Shown piece by piece: positions 13,920-25,985 of a stretch of 64,000 bases of DNA. This DNA comes from Apis mellifera (taxonomy: Eukaryota; Arthropoda; Insecta; Hymenoptera; Apidae), in assembly GCF_003254395.2 (NCBI RefSeq), contig NC_037641.1, positions 11,308,501 through 11,372,500 on the forward strand. The letters are read 5' to 3'. The notes under the pieces are model-generated. The model ran no database searches and was not told the origin of the DNA. It saw only the letters and a list, made by a program, of their open reading frames with translations. Every line of letters starts with the position of its first letter. The first letter of the stretch is position 1. The position numbers were made by a program, and so were the translations under genes.

Positions 13920-14000
13920 TCGAGGCAACTTTGTAATGCATTTTATTTATTCACAAAGGCAAATACTCATTTACCGTGGCGGCACGGGTAAATGTCCGCG
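13920..14000. promoter_or_regulatory. Candidate regulatory island (13.9-14.0 kb)
   Basis: TTGTAATGCATTTTATTTAT, ACAAAGG (TCF/SOX-like) and TACTCATTTACC in an 80-bp AT-rich patch. Confidence 0.25.
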
Positions 14001-14559
14001 AGAGCGAGGCACACAGGGGCCGCGACCGTTCCCTTTTTCCAGCTTTCTCCTCCCCATTGCGTACAGTTGTGGGAAGAGAGAGGGGCCACCCTCTTGGTGG
14101 TCGTCGTAGCCACAGCGTCATTAGCTTTCGTCGCCACTTCACCCTTGGCCGCGCGGCAGAGTCGCGGCGCCTCCGGAGCTGGCGAACTTTGAAGAGCGCA
14201 ACGCGACGCGAGAGATCCCTTTGATGGAGTTTCTGTAAATGGAGCGGCGGCGGCGAGATCGGTCCGCGAGTCAAGGGTGAGCTCGACCCCCCCTCCCCTC
14301 GACCCTCCCTGCCCACTTTGAAACGCCACCGAACCTTTCAAAACCGCGGGCATTTTTAATTTCCGAGGATTACCAGCCGAGAAGCAGCGGCGATCCCACT
14401 CCTGCCTTTTCTTCGCCTGTCCTTCCTTCCTCCACTCTATTTGCCAATTCGATTTTTCCGCCTCCCTCTCCTTTTTCAAATTCCTCTTTGTTTACCTCCT
14501 TTCTCGAAAGCGAATAAGAGTTATAGCAATCGGGGGATGCAGATGTTTTTTACTCTCTC

Positions 14560-14710
14560 TCCCTTTCTGTAGATGACACTTGTTCTCAAAGGATCTGAAA
14601 CGATTTAACAAATCGTAGCGGTTGAGAGGCACTGGCGCGGTCTCGGCGGTAGCCTTTCATCGGGTCTTCGTTAGGCCGTGGTAAATGTATTATGACTTCT
14701 GATTGAGTGC
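14560..14710. promoter_or_regulatory. Candidate regulatory island (14.56-14.71 kb)
   Basis: Unique sequence of balanced composition. It holds CTCAAAGGATC (TCF-like), the ACGATTT/AAATCGT inverted repeat, and GGTAAATGTATTATGACTTC. Confidence 0.25.
14600..14616. repeat. 7-bp inverted repeat ACGATTT-aac-AAATCGT
   Basis: Perfect short inverted repeat inside the candidate regulatory island at 14560-14710. Confidence 0.8.
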
Positions 14711-15760
14711 CGCCGCAGCAGAGTTACGCGCGTGCACATATAGCCTCTCGCTTCTGTCGTCGACCATTTGCACTCCCGCTCCTCTCCCCCCTCCTGGAAA
14801 CCATTCGGAAACCATCCCTTTCAACGTCGGCGGAATCGTCGGCGACAATACGATTCCGTGCACGCTTTTTGGCGGCGAGCGCTGCGCGATCGATCGTAAA
14901 CGAAATAAAGCGGAAGCTTTAGTAGGTGGCAGGCGAAGCTTTGGCCCGCCGCGCGTGGCGCAACGGAAAGGGAAACCGTTTCGCCTCCGGGAATGCCCCC
15001 GAATTTTTCACCTCGGTATCCACGAAATCGCGGTTTCGCCGGTATATTTTTTTCGCCGGCCCGCCAATAGGCGGATAGAGGCGATCCCACCGGCCGTGGG
15101 TATCATTCGCATACGCGCGTATATATAATAATTAATGGCGCTCTCGCGTAGGTGTGGGAACGGCGTATACCGGCATCCAGAGAGATGGATAGATAGAGAG
15201 AGAGAGAGAGAACGCGACGTATATCTGCACGGGCAAAGATGCGTAATTGCGTTACCCATCGAATTCAGTTATACCGGCATGGCGAGTCTGATGCATAAAA
15301 TGACGGGGCCAAATTCAGTTATAGTTCGCTTCACAAAGCGAATATACGCTCGCGTCGTTAATATCGCGCGCCGTATTCCGAACCAGTGTGATATCGTTAC
15401 GACGGAATTTCCCTCGTCATCGGGGGCCCGGGGAGGGGGAGGGAGGAGAAAGGGAGGAGAGACAGTCATTGGGAGAAACGAGCATCTTCGCGGATGGAGG
15501 AGGCGCGCTCCTCGGTGGCGAGAGAACAAAGTTGTTCGCCTTCTTCCATCCCTCCATCCCGTCTCCGAGCTAATTTTTTTTCTTTCGCCTCTGAGGCGGA
15601 ATACGGCTTCTTTCTCCTTTTTCCTTTCTTTATTTTTTTTTTTCTTCCGTTCATATCCGAGTTGTACGCAGAGATAGAGAGAGAGAGAGAGAGAGAGAAA
15701 TGAAGGGCAACGAAGAGCGGATGGGAAGGAGAGAGCGTGGTAACGGCGAGGGTGAGCGAG

Positions 15761-15763
<3 letters not shown>

Positions 15764-15791
<28 letters not shown>
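15764..15791. repeat. (GA)n microsatellite, 28 bp
   Basis: Pure GA run, 66 bp downstream of a second one at 15676-15698. Together they make a GAGAG-dense patch of the kind bound by GAGA factor in flies. Confidence 0.95.
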
Positions 15792-17851
15792 TCGATCCGC
15801 TTTTACTCTTATTTTTCCCGGAGCTCGCGACTTAATTAATCGCATAACACCGGGCCTAATGAAATCAGAACTCTCCCACCCCCTCCCCCGGCGCCCAAGC
15901 TCTCCGAGTCTATTCTCGCCCCCTCGTTGGCCGCCATCGCCGGCGCTACCGGCGGAAAAAACGGAAATATTTGCCGGGGAATACTTTTCCGCCTCCTCCG
16001 GCCGTCGGTTCTTGCCGCTTATTTTAGCGCGCCATTGGCGAGCCCCCGAGGGGCTCCACGACGCCCTCGTGGAAAGGAAACTCGCGGCGCCCAGCTTCGA
16101 AAATCGATCGTGTCCGTTTCGACGCGAATAAATTTCTCTCCCTTGGACGGAGAAACGAGAAGTTTCGCGAGAACCGATCGTCGACGTATCGTGGTTCCGC
16201 GATGGAACTTAATCACGATCCCTCTCTCCCCCTCCTTGTAGAGCGAGAGCGAGAGCGAGAGAGAGAGAGAGGGGGGCCACGTGGAAGTCGAGGAATGCCG
16301 GGTACTCGGTGAAGCGTGCACGAGTAGCGGCAGCCAGGATGTCTCGAGTTCCTTCGGGAATCAAGGGGGTTCCCGATTCGTTTGCCGATTGCCTCGCTGC
16401 GCCTCGCCGCGGCTTCTCCGTATCGAGGGCAAAGTAATTTCTTCGATGAGAAAGTCCGGATTGCTGAGCGGGATCCTTGCCTCTCCTTCCCTCCCTCCCT
16501 CTCTCTCTCTCTCCTTCTCTCCTCTCCGAGGATTAATTAAAATCTCGAGCGTGCCGCCGATTAATCAACGCTGCTCGATGCGCCGAACAGCTTCGTAACA
16601 ACGATTAATAATGTATACCGCACCGCGTGGCTTGCTCGTGCGAGAGATCGATTTCTTCTTCTTCTTCTTCTTCCTCTCTTCTTCTTCTTCTCCTTCTACG
16701 TCTCCTCTTAGAGTTATTCGTCGCCCAGAGTTATTCTCTCCACTCTCAATTTCAACAATAATATTCCCCGCGAGGGAAGAATTGGGACGAATCGTGTAGC
16801 AGAAAATCGCGAAACGGGTTCGTCCAGGGAAGTTGTAGGCCGCCTATTGGCAGGCCCGTTAACGCGGGACGACACGGTTCTCGCGCACCTGACCGATTCG
16901 CACGACGCGTTTAACACTCGGTATTAATTGAACGACCGCCTCCAACCGACGACCATTCGTCTCGTGGCACCCGCTTAAAATAATAAACGATAGCCGATAG
17001 CCTTGGGGGAGGGAGGGAGGGAGGGTTCAACGCTCGTCGAACCGATGGTGTCGCACCACCGATGGCCGATCGATTTCCCCGCGGCCCTTTATGGATTTAG
17101 GGCTTTGCGCGATTCCACGCGACCTTCGATCCTCGACGATCCTCCAGGCCATATTTTCGATCGATCGACCGTGTCGTTTTTGCCACGATTCGCCTCGACT
17201 CCGCGTGGATCGACGGGGGGATCGACGCGGAATCGGCGCGAGGGGCAGGCCTCGTTTCATCGATCGAGGCCGATTCGAGGCCGGTGGCACGTAGCCGTCA
17301 TTACACGGGCGATAATTCGACTTATCTGGAGAGATTCGTTAACGCGATACATGGTGGCGCGTGGTCGTTACAGGTGTCGCGAGAGATCGACAACAGGTGA
17401 TAGAGAATTCGTATTGGGATCCAACTGCGAGCACGGTTTCGACCGGCGATATATCTTCTCGCAAGTACAGCCTTGTCCCGGCCTGCGAGCGGAGAAGAAT
17501 TTAAATTCGAATTGGAAATATATATATATCGAAGGCAGACAGCCTCGTAAACGGCGTATCTCTCTCTCCGTTCGTCCACGTGTTCCATTCGTGCCCCGAT
17601 TAAATTAAAACTCGCTTGTAATTTAACGTTATAAATAACGTTCTCGCGTTTCTTTCCATCTCCGCGATCACCCGCCCTTTAAATTTTCTACCCGTTTCGT
17701 TCGAACATCTTACATATATATATATTGGTCCGACCGGTTCAGACGTGCGCCAGGTTTGAAACTCGGCCGATTAGCGGCCGATAAACGCGCACTTTCGAGT
17801 GTTTGCTGTCGTCCCGGCCACGCCGAGTCGATTGATTTCCCTCGAATAATA

Positions 17852-17876
17852 ATACGCCGGCGATAAGCCGGCGTAT
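17852..17876. repeat. Perfect 10-bp stem-loop with GATAA loop
   Basis: Arms ATACGCCGGC and GCCGGCGTAT are perfectly complementary around the 5-nt GATAA. GATAA is also a GATA-factor core. The stem is too short for a microRNA precursor. Confidence 0.85.
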
Positions 17877-18729
17877 CCCCTCGTTACCCTGCGTCGCGTC
17901 CGCACCTGGACGTTTCGCACACGCCTTCGCCCGTTTCTCCGATTTGTCGAAACAATATTCTCGAAACGCGGTGACAATATCGCGTTCCCATCCGCTTATA
18001 TCCGACTCATTATTAATTTCGCCGAACGAACGCCGCTCGGTTACTCGGCGAAAATTACCCGTTGTAACGCTCTTCTATTATTTATTGAAAATGCGACGCG
18101 CCCACCGCTTTTGCGAACGAGGTGGGAACAAGGGGGGAGGGGGAGGGGAGGGGAAAGAGGGAGGGAGGAGGGAAGCTGAAAATTCGTTGTTGGTGGAATC
18201 TATCTAAAAACCGTGCGCGTGTCCACCAGAGACCAAGTTATTTGCGCAATTTCGAGGCGCAACACGAGTCGCGTAGTTGCGGGGAATCGCGTATGCCGCT
18301 ACTTCGTAACCGGGAGGGAGGGGTTGGAAAATGTTTGGAACAACGTTTCCGACCAATTTTCCACTAAGATCGCGTCACCACGAGGTGATTATTGTTACTT
18401 AAAGTACTATTTATTCGATGCGTCGATATTATTTATTCATTTCGAGAAGACGATCGAGAGTCGTCGTTTCTGAAAAAAATTCCGTTTAACCGTGGAAAAG
18501 TCTCGACTCGCGGCACGCGTCCGTGCGAAACGATGCGAATCGAAGTCGGGGAACGAAGTGGTTAGGGACAAAGAGCGCGCGGGATTCGAGTAGCCGTCCA
18601 TTTACAAGCGCTTACACGCGCTCTCGTTTGTTCCTGCACGCGTTCCTTGGACTTCGTGCGTGCGTGCGTGTCCAGCCGTTAAGCCTGGTTGACTCTCGCC
18701 GCCGCCGCCGCTGCCTTTCGCACGCGGGA

Positions 18730-19410
18730 ATGACATTTCGTCGCACCTGCTCTCATCCTGCTTCCCCAGCTTTTCTTTCGCGGAGAAAAAAAATTGAGAC
18801 GAGAAGAATCCATGTTCGAGTATATTTTATATATATTTTATTTAGAAAGAGATTTCTCTCTAATCACTTAATGACATTTCATTGCACTTGTTCATCCTTT
18901 CGCGAAAGAAAAAATTGGATGAGAAACGTGTCTGGATTCCGGAAGAATCCATGTTCGAATTTATATATATACATTTAACTATTTAGATGAGGATTTTATC
19001 GAGTTCTCTCTAAACGAGGAATAGGATCTCGTCAACGTGGACATTTCATTGCATTTACTCATCCTTTTGCGGGGGAAAAATTGTCTGGAATCCGGAAGAA
19101 TCCATGTTCGAATATATATTCATTTAGCTATTTAGACGAGGATTTTATCGAAGGGAGGAATGAGACGAATCTCGTCGCTTAACAACGCGGAAATGACATT
19201 TCATAGCATTTGTTCATCCTCTCGAGGATGAGAAAAGAAAGAAATTGGAGGAGAAATGGCGTTTCTGGATTCAGAAGGAATTCACGTTTGAATATATTTA
19301 TATATATATTAAGCTCGACGAGGAATTTATGGAAGGAAGGAGGAAGGGGATCTCTGGAGCGAGGGCTGGAAGAATTTCGTCACTTAACAACGCGGGAAAT
19401 ACATTGGATC
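18730..19410. repeat. Degenerate tandem repeat array, about 4.5 units of 140-205 bp
   Basis: Units begin with a recurring (A)TGACATTTC(A/G)T(T/C)GCA segment followed by TCATCCT, near 18731, 18871, 19040, 19194 and a partial one near 19398. Each unit then has a (G/C)GA(A)AAAAATTG(A/G)A block, a GGAAGAATCCATGTTCGA-type block (18808, 18939, 19096; degenerate at 19277), a short TATATAT run, and a GA(C/T)GAGGA(A/T)TTTAT block. Spacings are about 141, 168, 155 and 204 bp, so copies differ by indels as well as substitutions. The arrangement is directional and head-to-tail. It could be a local minisatellite or a decayed tandem insertion of a small non-autonomous element. No open frame is conserved across copies. 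Confidence 0.8.
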
Positions 19411-20184
19411 GGTCTATTTTCATGGGCGCGCCCCGCCGCGGTATTACGAGGGCGCGTTAATCCGGTATTCTGACAGGACTCGCGCGCGGCCGCGGAGAGC
19501 CTTTTCCAATCCCGACACACTGATTGTTCGGATTCAATGCGCAGTGGCATTTGGCAGTTGGCAGTTCAGGAGGTGGGCAGACCGGTGGAATAAGCTGTCA
19601 GAATGTTGCACGCCCGATGAAAACTCTCTGCCGGAGCGAGGAGGAGGAAACACGCTCCTCTTCCCTCCCTCCCCCTTCCACCCTCCTCTTCCCCCGTTCC
19701 CTCGTCCCGCCCTCTCTTTCTTTCCCTCTTTTTATTTTCGTTCGGATTCGTTTCCACGCACTTTCTCTCTCTCTTTTTTTTATCGCGACGTCGACGCGCT
19801 CACCACGCGCTCGTAGGGAATAATAAGCGCGAGTTGGACACGGACGCGATTCCGAAAGGCAATTTTTCATCGAGCCGGCTAACAATTCCCTCCCCCTTCG
19901 TCAGACTCGAAGATCCTTGGATCCGCTTCCATACCACTATTACTATACGTTACCATCGTGCTACTAATACATGATCTCGATCGAGGCTACGACGACGACG
20001 ACGACGACGATGAGGACGATGATGGGCGCTCGAATATCCCGTAAATAGGGGAGGCAACGTAACGAGGTTCCACTTTTCCACCGTCGCGCAACCACCGAGC
20101 GTGGAAAGAAAAGTAATCGAGCCTAGGATTATCGGGGACGGGGGAGGAGGGAGGATAGAGGGGATCGTTAGACACACGAGCTAC

Positions 20185-20245
20185 CGGAGAAGTTTAATTA
20201 CCGCACTTGAGTAAAGTAATTACAATCAGACACCCTTGTACAGGG
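20185..20245. promoter_or_regulatory. Candidate homeodomain-site cluster (20.2 kb)
   Basis: TTTAATTACC, CACTTGAG and AAGTAATTACAATC (two TAATTA/GTAATTAC cores about 20 bp apart, with a Nkx-like CACTTGA between them), followed by an ACCCT/AGGGT inverted pair around TGTAC. Confidence 0.3.
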
Positions 20246-21238
20246 TCGAAGCGGAGCGGTCGTTGGTGGGTCGTCGGCGAGCGAGGAGGGAGGAAAGAGG
20301 GAGTCGAGTGCCAAGGGAAGCGGGATTCGTGGTCTATGATTAGCCGGAGGTGACCAACTGAAACGAGCCGCGGAACGGCTCCCCCCCTCCCCTTCTCCCC
20401 GGTTCCTCTGTTGTAACGGGCAACGCGGACACTGTCCAGGAGGAGGGCTCTTTCGATTAATTACCTGTCGTCGCGTTAGTTAACTCGAGATTCATCGAGA
20501 GCCCGAGCGCCAAGAACCCGATAGTTAAGCGGAATTCGGAGAAGGGCGACGATTACACACCGTTACGCCGTTGTAACGTTGTTACCAAGCCTGGAACCGA
20601 TAACCGGGTGGAAGGTCGATCGATACTGATTCACGCTCCCGATGCGGAAACCGCTTCTCCTTCCCTTTTCCCAACTTCTGCCGGTAGTGCTCTTCCTCCG
20701 TGCCGTTCTCTCCCGTGGAAATGGTACGAATTCGGAATTTCATCGTCAAGCTACGTGAAAGAAAAAGAAAAGAAAGGAAAGAAAGAAAGAGAAAAAAAAA
20801 AATCATCGGCAGTTTAATTACGCCAATTTTGACGCTCGCAGGCGCGCCGCGAATTTTCGCAATTACCAGAGGAATTTTCGTGGCTGTCCTCGCGAAATGG
20901 TACGTACAAAAAAAAAAAAATGAAAAAAGAAAAGAAAAGAGAAACAAAACGAACGGATGCGCCTTCTCTCGAAACGTCTCACCCGTAATTACGATGACGG
21001 GCCGGCGCGTTCGGCACGAGCGCGGGAACGCAGATCGGAGCGGATAGAGCGTTCCTCTCCCACCCCCCTTTCGCCCATCTTCTCTCGCACACCCTGTATC
21101 CCCCTTTTTTCCCCTCCACCTCCTTCCCTCGTCTCTCGTTTGGACGCGAGAGACCGCCGCGCGCGCACTTTCGCTTTTATCGCCGAGTAGGCCGAGCGGT
21201 ATTCCGCAAATCCAAGGGGGAGGGGGAGGGTAGATGAG

Positions 21239-21265
21239 TATATATATATATATATATATATATAT
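21239..21265. repeat. (TA)n microsatellite, 27 bp
   Basis: Uninterrupted TA alternation following a G-rich AGGGGGAGGG run. Confidence 0.95.
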
Positions 21266-24200
21266 CGCTCGTCGTAAAACCACTCCCGAATGGCCCGGTC
21301 ATTCCGTCGAACGGCCGAGAAGAAAACTTTCCTATTATTCTGCCGATCCTCTGTCGCTCCACGCCGATTCCCCTTCCCTTTGCTTTTTCCTCCGCTCCCA
21401 CTCCACCCCGCTTCTATCGGTCGTTATCACGGCGGCAAACATACATGTCGGACCGTGTACGACAGCGAGATCTAACAGCAGATGAGACACATTCGGCGAC
21501 GATCGACACATTCGCCTCGAGGCGAACGCGATGGAGAGGGGAGGGGGGGGGGGGAATAAAGTCGTCGGCGTTATATATTATTATTAGCGTAAAACGGCTC
21601 GGCTTACAGGTAATTTAAATCCCATCGAGAAATAAAGGCTCGCCACGTACGTAGGTACGTATGTACGTACGATCAGATTACCGGGCGAAGCGAGGCTGTA
21701 TTTGCATAAGTCAGCTTGTCAGTCAGACTGCGTGGCAACTGCACGACCCTCTTGCCCTCTCTTGCCCCCGAAACAACCCCGGGACAGGAAACCGCTTGAA
21801 CACGCTTCGCCTTCGTACTTTCCGATCCCTCTCGAATTTATTCCCCCCCTCTCCCCTCTCTTCCTAAGGCTAATCGAAATCTACTCTCTCTCTTTCTCCA
21901 CCGACGAACGAATAAACCCAATTCCAAACGGATATTTCCCTCCGTAGTTTTCCTTTCGCGCAAATGTCGCGTATATCGCGTCGTAGAAATATCATCTATC
22001 GCGCTCGTCTTACAACTCTCTCTCTCTCTATATATATATATTTATACACGTGAAAACGAGAGGCAAGCACGGTCGATTAATCATACTTTCGTAGGAATTA
22101 CCCTTGTATACGAGGCGGCGTTCGCGAGGTCGAAGGGCAGTCCCGGCTGCCTCCCCTTTCCCCCCGAGTCGATCCACCACCACCGCTCGCCCCTGTGCGG
22201 AGTGCTTATAGCCGGTTCCCCCCCCGGTACACGCGAGCACGCTCTTGCCAGACACGTGAATTACGTAAGGGGGCCCCGCGAGAGCGTGTACGGTACGGAG
22301 ATTACGATATTCTCCGATCGGAGTTGGCTTGACACGAGCGTTCAAGAGGCACCGCTGACGGCGGCCACGCACGCATGCACACGCACCTGAGCCCTCCCGG
22401 CTCTCTCTCTCTCCCTCTCTCTCGCCTCGAAATCCGTCGTACCTCTTCCTCTTCCCGACGACGTGGACTCGAGATATGCGCGAGCCACGTCACGAGGGTC
22501 AAATCATCTCTCTCTGTCTTTCGGAGGTGTCGAGGTCCGAAGGATGTCCGAGAGACGTCCGTTGGAAAGAAGGAGAAGCTCGATATTCCTTTTCTCTTTT
22601 TACCCTTCCGTCTCTCGTTTCCCTTCATCGATCGCTCTTAGCGAGGCGCCAAGTGTCGCCGCGCCTGAATTTCGGTGGCGCGAAAGAGGGAGTAAAAGGA
22701 TAGCAGGATAGCAGGAATGCGAAGGAAAGTCCGGGATCGTGGATGTCCGCGGCGAACGTTTCCTCGTTCCCGCGGGTTTCCGCGCACTGTTTGAACACGA
22801 AATGGACAACATATGTAACAGCCGTGTGCGCGGTTGACCGATCGCCACAGGGACTTTTCTCCCTCTCTCTCTCTCTCTATCTGGCGGAGAGAAAATAAAA
22901 CGCGACCGAGGAGGGGACGCGGAGATGTTTGCCGAGCCATCCGCGTGATTGCACGCTCGACGAGGTTCGATCGGTTCTCCGCTTCCTCCTCGATTTCCTC
23001 CGTCCTCTCTCTGTCTTTTTCTCTCTCTCTCCGGACTCCCCGCGGTGCAACGTTCGAGGAAGATCCTCGCACGAATGGAATTCGTCCAGTTCAGGGAAGA
23101 AGGGACCACTATTCTCTCTCTCTCTCTCTCTTCTCTTGCTCGATCGACGACAGCGGTTTTGCGGTCTAAAACCTGGCAAATCGTGTATACACGAGCGAAC
23201 GATCACCGGCGCCGCTTTGCGCTTCGCTTCGCTTCCTCGTTTCCCTTCCTTCTCCTCCTCGATCTCCCTCCATCTAAATTTCGCCCTTTTATCCGAGGCG
23301 GCAGTTTACCGAGCGAAAGCCGGTCGGTGATTCGGCAAGGGGGAGGACACGTGGATCGGCGGAGGAGGAGGAGGAGGAGGTGAGCGAAGGGCGCGCGAAA
23401 ATCCGGCAAAGCTACTCCCCGAGATACGACACCAATAACAAAAATCATAAACACTCGGACCCGTTGATTAAGTCCTTTCGCGAGGACGTTCCCAAGCCTC
23501 CTTTTCCCCGAGATGAGGATCGTATCGTAGCGAGCACGGCTACGGGCCATCTCTTCCCGCCTTCATTTCGCGTAATACTCTCGGGACACGGCCGGTATGG
23601 GTATATAGGAACTCGTCTCTCTCTCTCTCTCTCCCCCTCTTTCTCTCACTCTCGAGTATCGCCGTGCGAGAACGTCCATCGCGGCTTTACGTCGTCGTCG
23701 CTTCGATTGCCCGTCTCTAATTCCACCGTTACGATACTCCTCGCGTTAATACTCCTTATTTCTCTTCTTTATCCGTTTCCCCTCTCTCCCTTCCCCGGCA
23801 TACCGAGGCATCGTCCCTCGACCTCGGCCGATTTTATTAAACGCGGGATGAATCGATCTCGAATCGATTTTATTTTAGAGAAACGAGGGAAACGAATAAA
23901 TAAACGTTCTTTCTCTCCTCGAGGAGGATGATTTTTGAGAAGGTGGACACGGTGAACCGCTCGTCGTATCGTTACAACGCTAACTCGTCGAGTATCGATC
24001 GAGAAGATTTCTGATGGAATTTTCTTCCTCCTCCTCTTTTTTTTTTCTTCTGGTCCACGCGCGATTCTCTCTCTCTGGAGTGCGGAGCATGTATATATAC
24101 GAGTCTTATGAGAGGGAGGATGGGGGAGAAACACTCGAGGACCCGATGGCGGAGAGGACCGATCCTCTTGGCCGTAGGCAGGCTACAACGCGGAAACAAG

Positions 24201-24651
24201 GGAGTACATTGTCGCGTGTACCGGGCCCTGTACGTAATACAACGACACGCCGCCGAGCCGAGAGTACTCTCGACTCGGGTTTTCCGTATTCGGTTCTCAT
24301 GTCGCGGCGGCTTTGCCGACCGTGACGAGATAGATAGGACGGGGCCGATGGACAAACTTGGAAATATTTGCGACAGGGAGCCGTCGTCTCCTCCTCCTCG
24401 GTGTGTACCCGCCGCCGTCTCGTCCACGGGATGGCAGCGCGCCTCTCCAAGCTACGCAACACACGCCGCGGCCGAGCGCAACGACGCGTACACGCGAACG
24501 CACGCGCATAACGAATGCAACGTACGGTACCGCGTGTCGAGGATAATTACATCGGTCGAAAGAATGATACGGAATTGCGCGGCGCCCCGATCCCACCGTC
24601 CAGATAACCACCTCCGATGAATTTGTTACCGTGGAAAAAAAATGCACGCCC

Positions 24652-24719
24652 ATCTCTCTCTCTCTCTCTCTTTTTTTCCTTTTCTTTTTTTCCTTTCCTT
24701 TCCTTTCCTTTTTTTTTTC
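24652..24719. repeat. Homopyrimidine tract, (TC)n then (CCTTT)n
   Basis: About 68 uninterrupted pyrimidines: a TC dinucleotide run passing into TTTCC pentamers and oligo-T. Long polypyrimidine stretches of this kind can adopt triplex structure, but no function is implied. Confidence 0.9.
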
Positions 24720-25634
24720 CAACGCCCGTATCACGCGAAATCGTTCTCACACGATGGTCGAACGATGGAAGGAGGAACGGAAAGGGTCGATTCTTTCTAC
24801 GATGCTTTCACGACAGACAGAGAAAAAGAGAGTTGAAATTTTCTCTCGCAAGGAACAGCGCTCTCCCCTTGTTTCTGTAAAAGATCCCGCGTTATCGCGA
24901 AGGGTCTGCATCATTTTTCGAGAGAGCGACAGCCTCGAGTCTCTCTCCTCTCCAAAGAGAGAGAGACAGAGAGAGACTCGAAAGCTCGAGTGGCGCCGGC
25001 CTCTTTGGAGAAACCAGAAGTCCTCCTCTCCATGGGACGGATAGGACGAAAAGCAGATACTCTCTCGTTCTCGGTGTTTCTTGGAGCTGGATTCTAAATA
25101 GAAAAAAAAAAAAGAAAAAAAAAAGAAAGAATACGTCGAAATGATTATCCCTCTCTCTCTCTGTCTCTCTCTTCCCCTCCCTCCTCGTTCCCTAATTTAT
25201 CAAGATATCCGTCGAGGACTCGAGGTCTCGATCGAGGGCGCGATCCCAGACGCGATTTCGAATCGAGTGTGTGCGTCGGGTGGGGTGGGGAGGGGAAGGA
25301 TCGTGAGAAGGCGAGCGATATTCCATTTTTAAAAGCGGCACGATGGCTTTTCCGGTAGACGGAGCAACCGGGGCCCGCCGCGCCGCGTCTCCTCGCCACC
25401 TCGTTTGCATAGCCATCGCTGCGAATAATAAATAACGAGCGAACGAACCAGGATAAAAATAAAGAGAGTCGAGGGGAAATGCGGGGGAGGGAGAGAGGGG
25501 GGAGGGGGGAGGGGGAGAGGATCCACGGTTCGATGTATGCGTGCGACTTGGCCGCGCGTGAGCGTGCGCCAGACTACAAAGCCACCATCTCACAATGGTG
25601 AGAGGTACCGTGCGATATCCATCCTCCCCTCCTC

Positions 25635-25685
25635 TCCTCCTCCTCCTCCTCCTCCTCCACCTCCCCCTCCCCCCTCCCCCTCCGA
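25635..25685. repeat. (TCC)n and C-rich pyrimidine tract
   Basis: About eight TCC units followed by a CCCCCTCC-type tract; a homopyrimidine strand segment just upstream of the (GAGGAA)n tract. Confidence 0.9.
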
Positions 25686-25931
25686 CTCTCTGCGCGTTTC
25701 CGTTCAAACAGACCTCCTCCGCCTCGGTTCTCAAGGCGCAGGTGTCAACCCTGCCTCGCTTCCGGACCAGATTTCTCTCCGTTCCTCTCCGTCGAGAATC
25801 GGCATCGACCGTGGGCTAGGAGGGGAAGGGGAGTGGAGGGAAGGGGAGGGGTGGAAGAGGACCGTTCTCTCCTCTCGAGAGATTTTGTATCGATCGCGGA
25901 AGAAATTTTTGAGCGTGAATCATCCGAAGAA

Positions 25932-25985
25932 AGAGGAAGAGGAAGAGGAAGAGGAAGAGGAAGAGGAAGAGGAAGAGGAAGAAGA
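25932..25985. repeat. (GAGGAA)n hexanucleotide repeat
   Basis: About nine nearly perfect units of a purine-only hexamer. Read in frame it would encode a poly-Glu/Gly-Arg run, which explains the long open frames here; there is no sign that it is translated. Confidence 0.95.

Noticed and set aside
18730..19410. CRISPR-like array
   Set aside because: Units are 140-205 bp, diverged and of unequal length, with no short identical repeats and unique spacers; this is a eukaryotic degenerate tandem repeat.
20582..21283. 233-codon minus-strand frame with apparent Phe-rich membrane segments
   Set aside because: The Phe/Leu runs come from GAAA and A-rich repeats at 20760-20945 read on the other strand, and a poly-Tyr/Ile run from the (TA)n tract. 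Not a real membrane protein.
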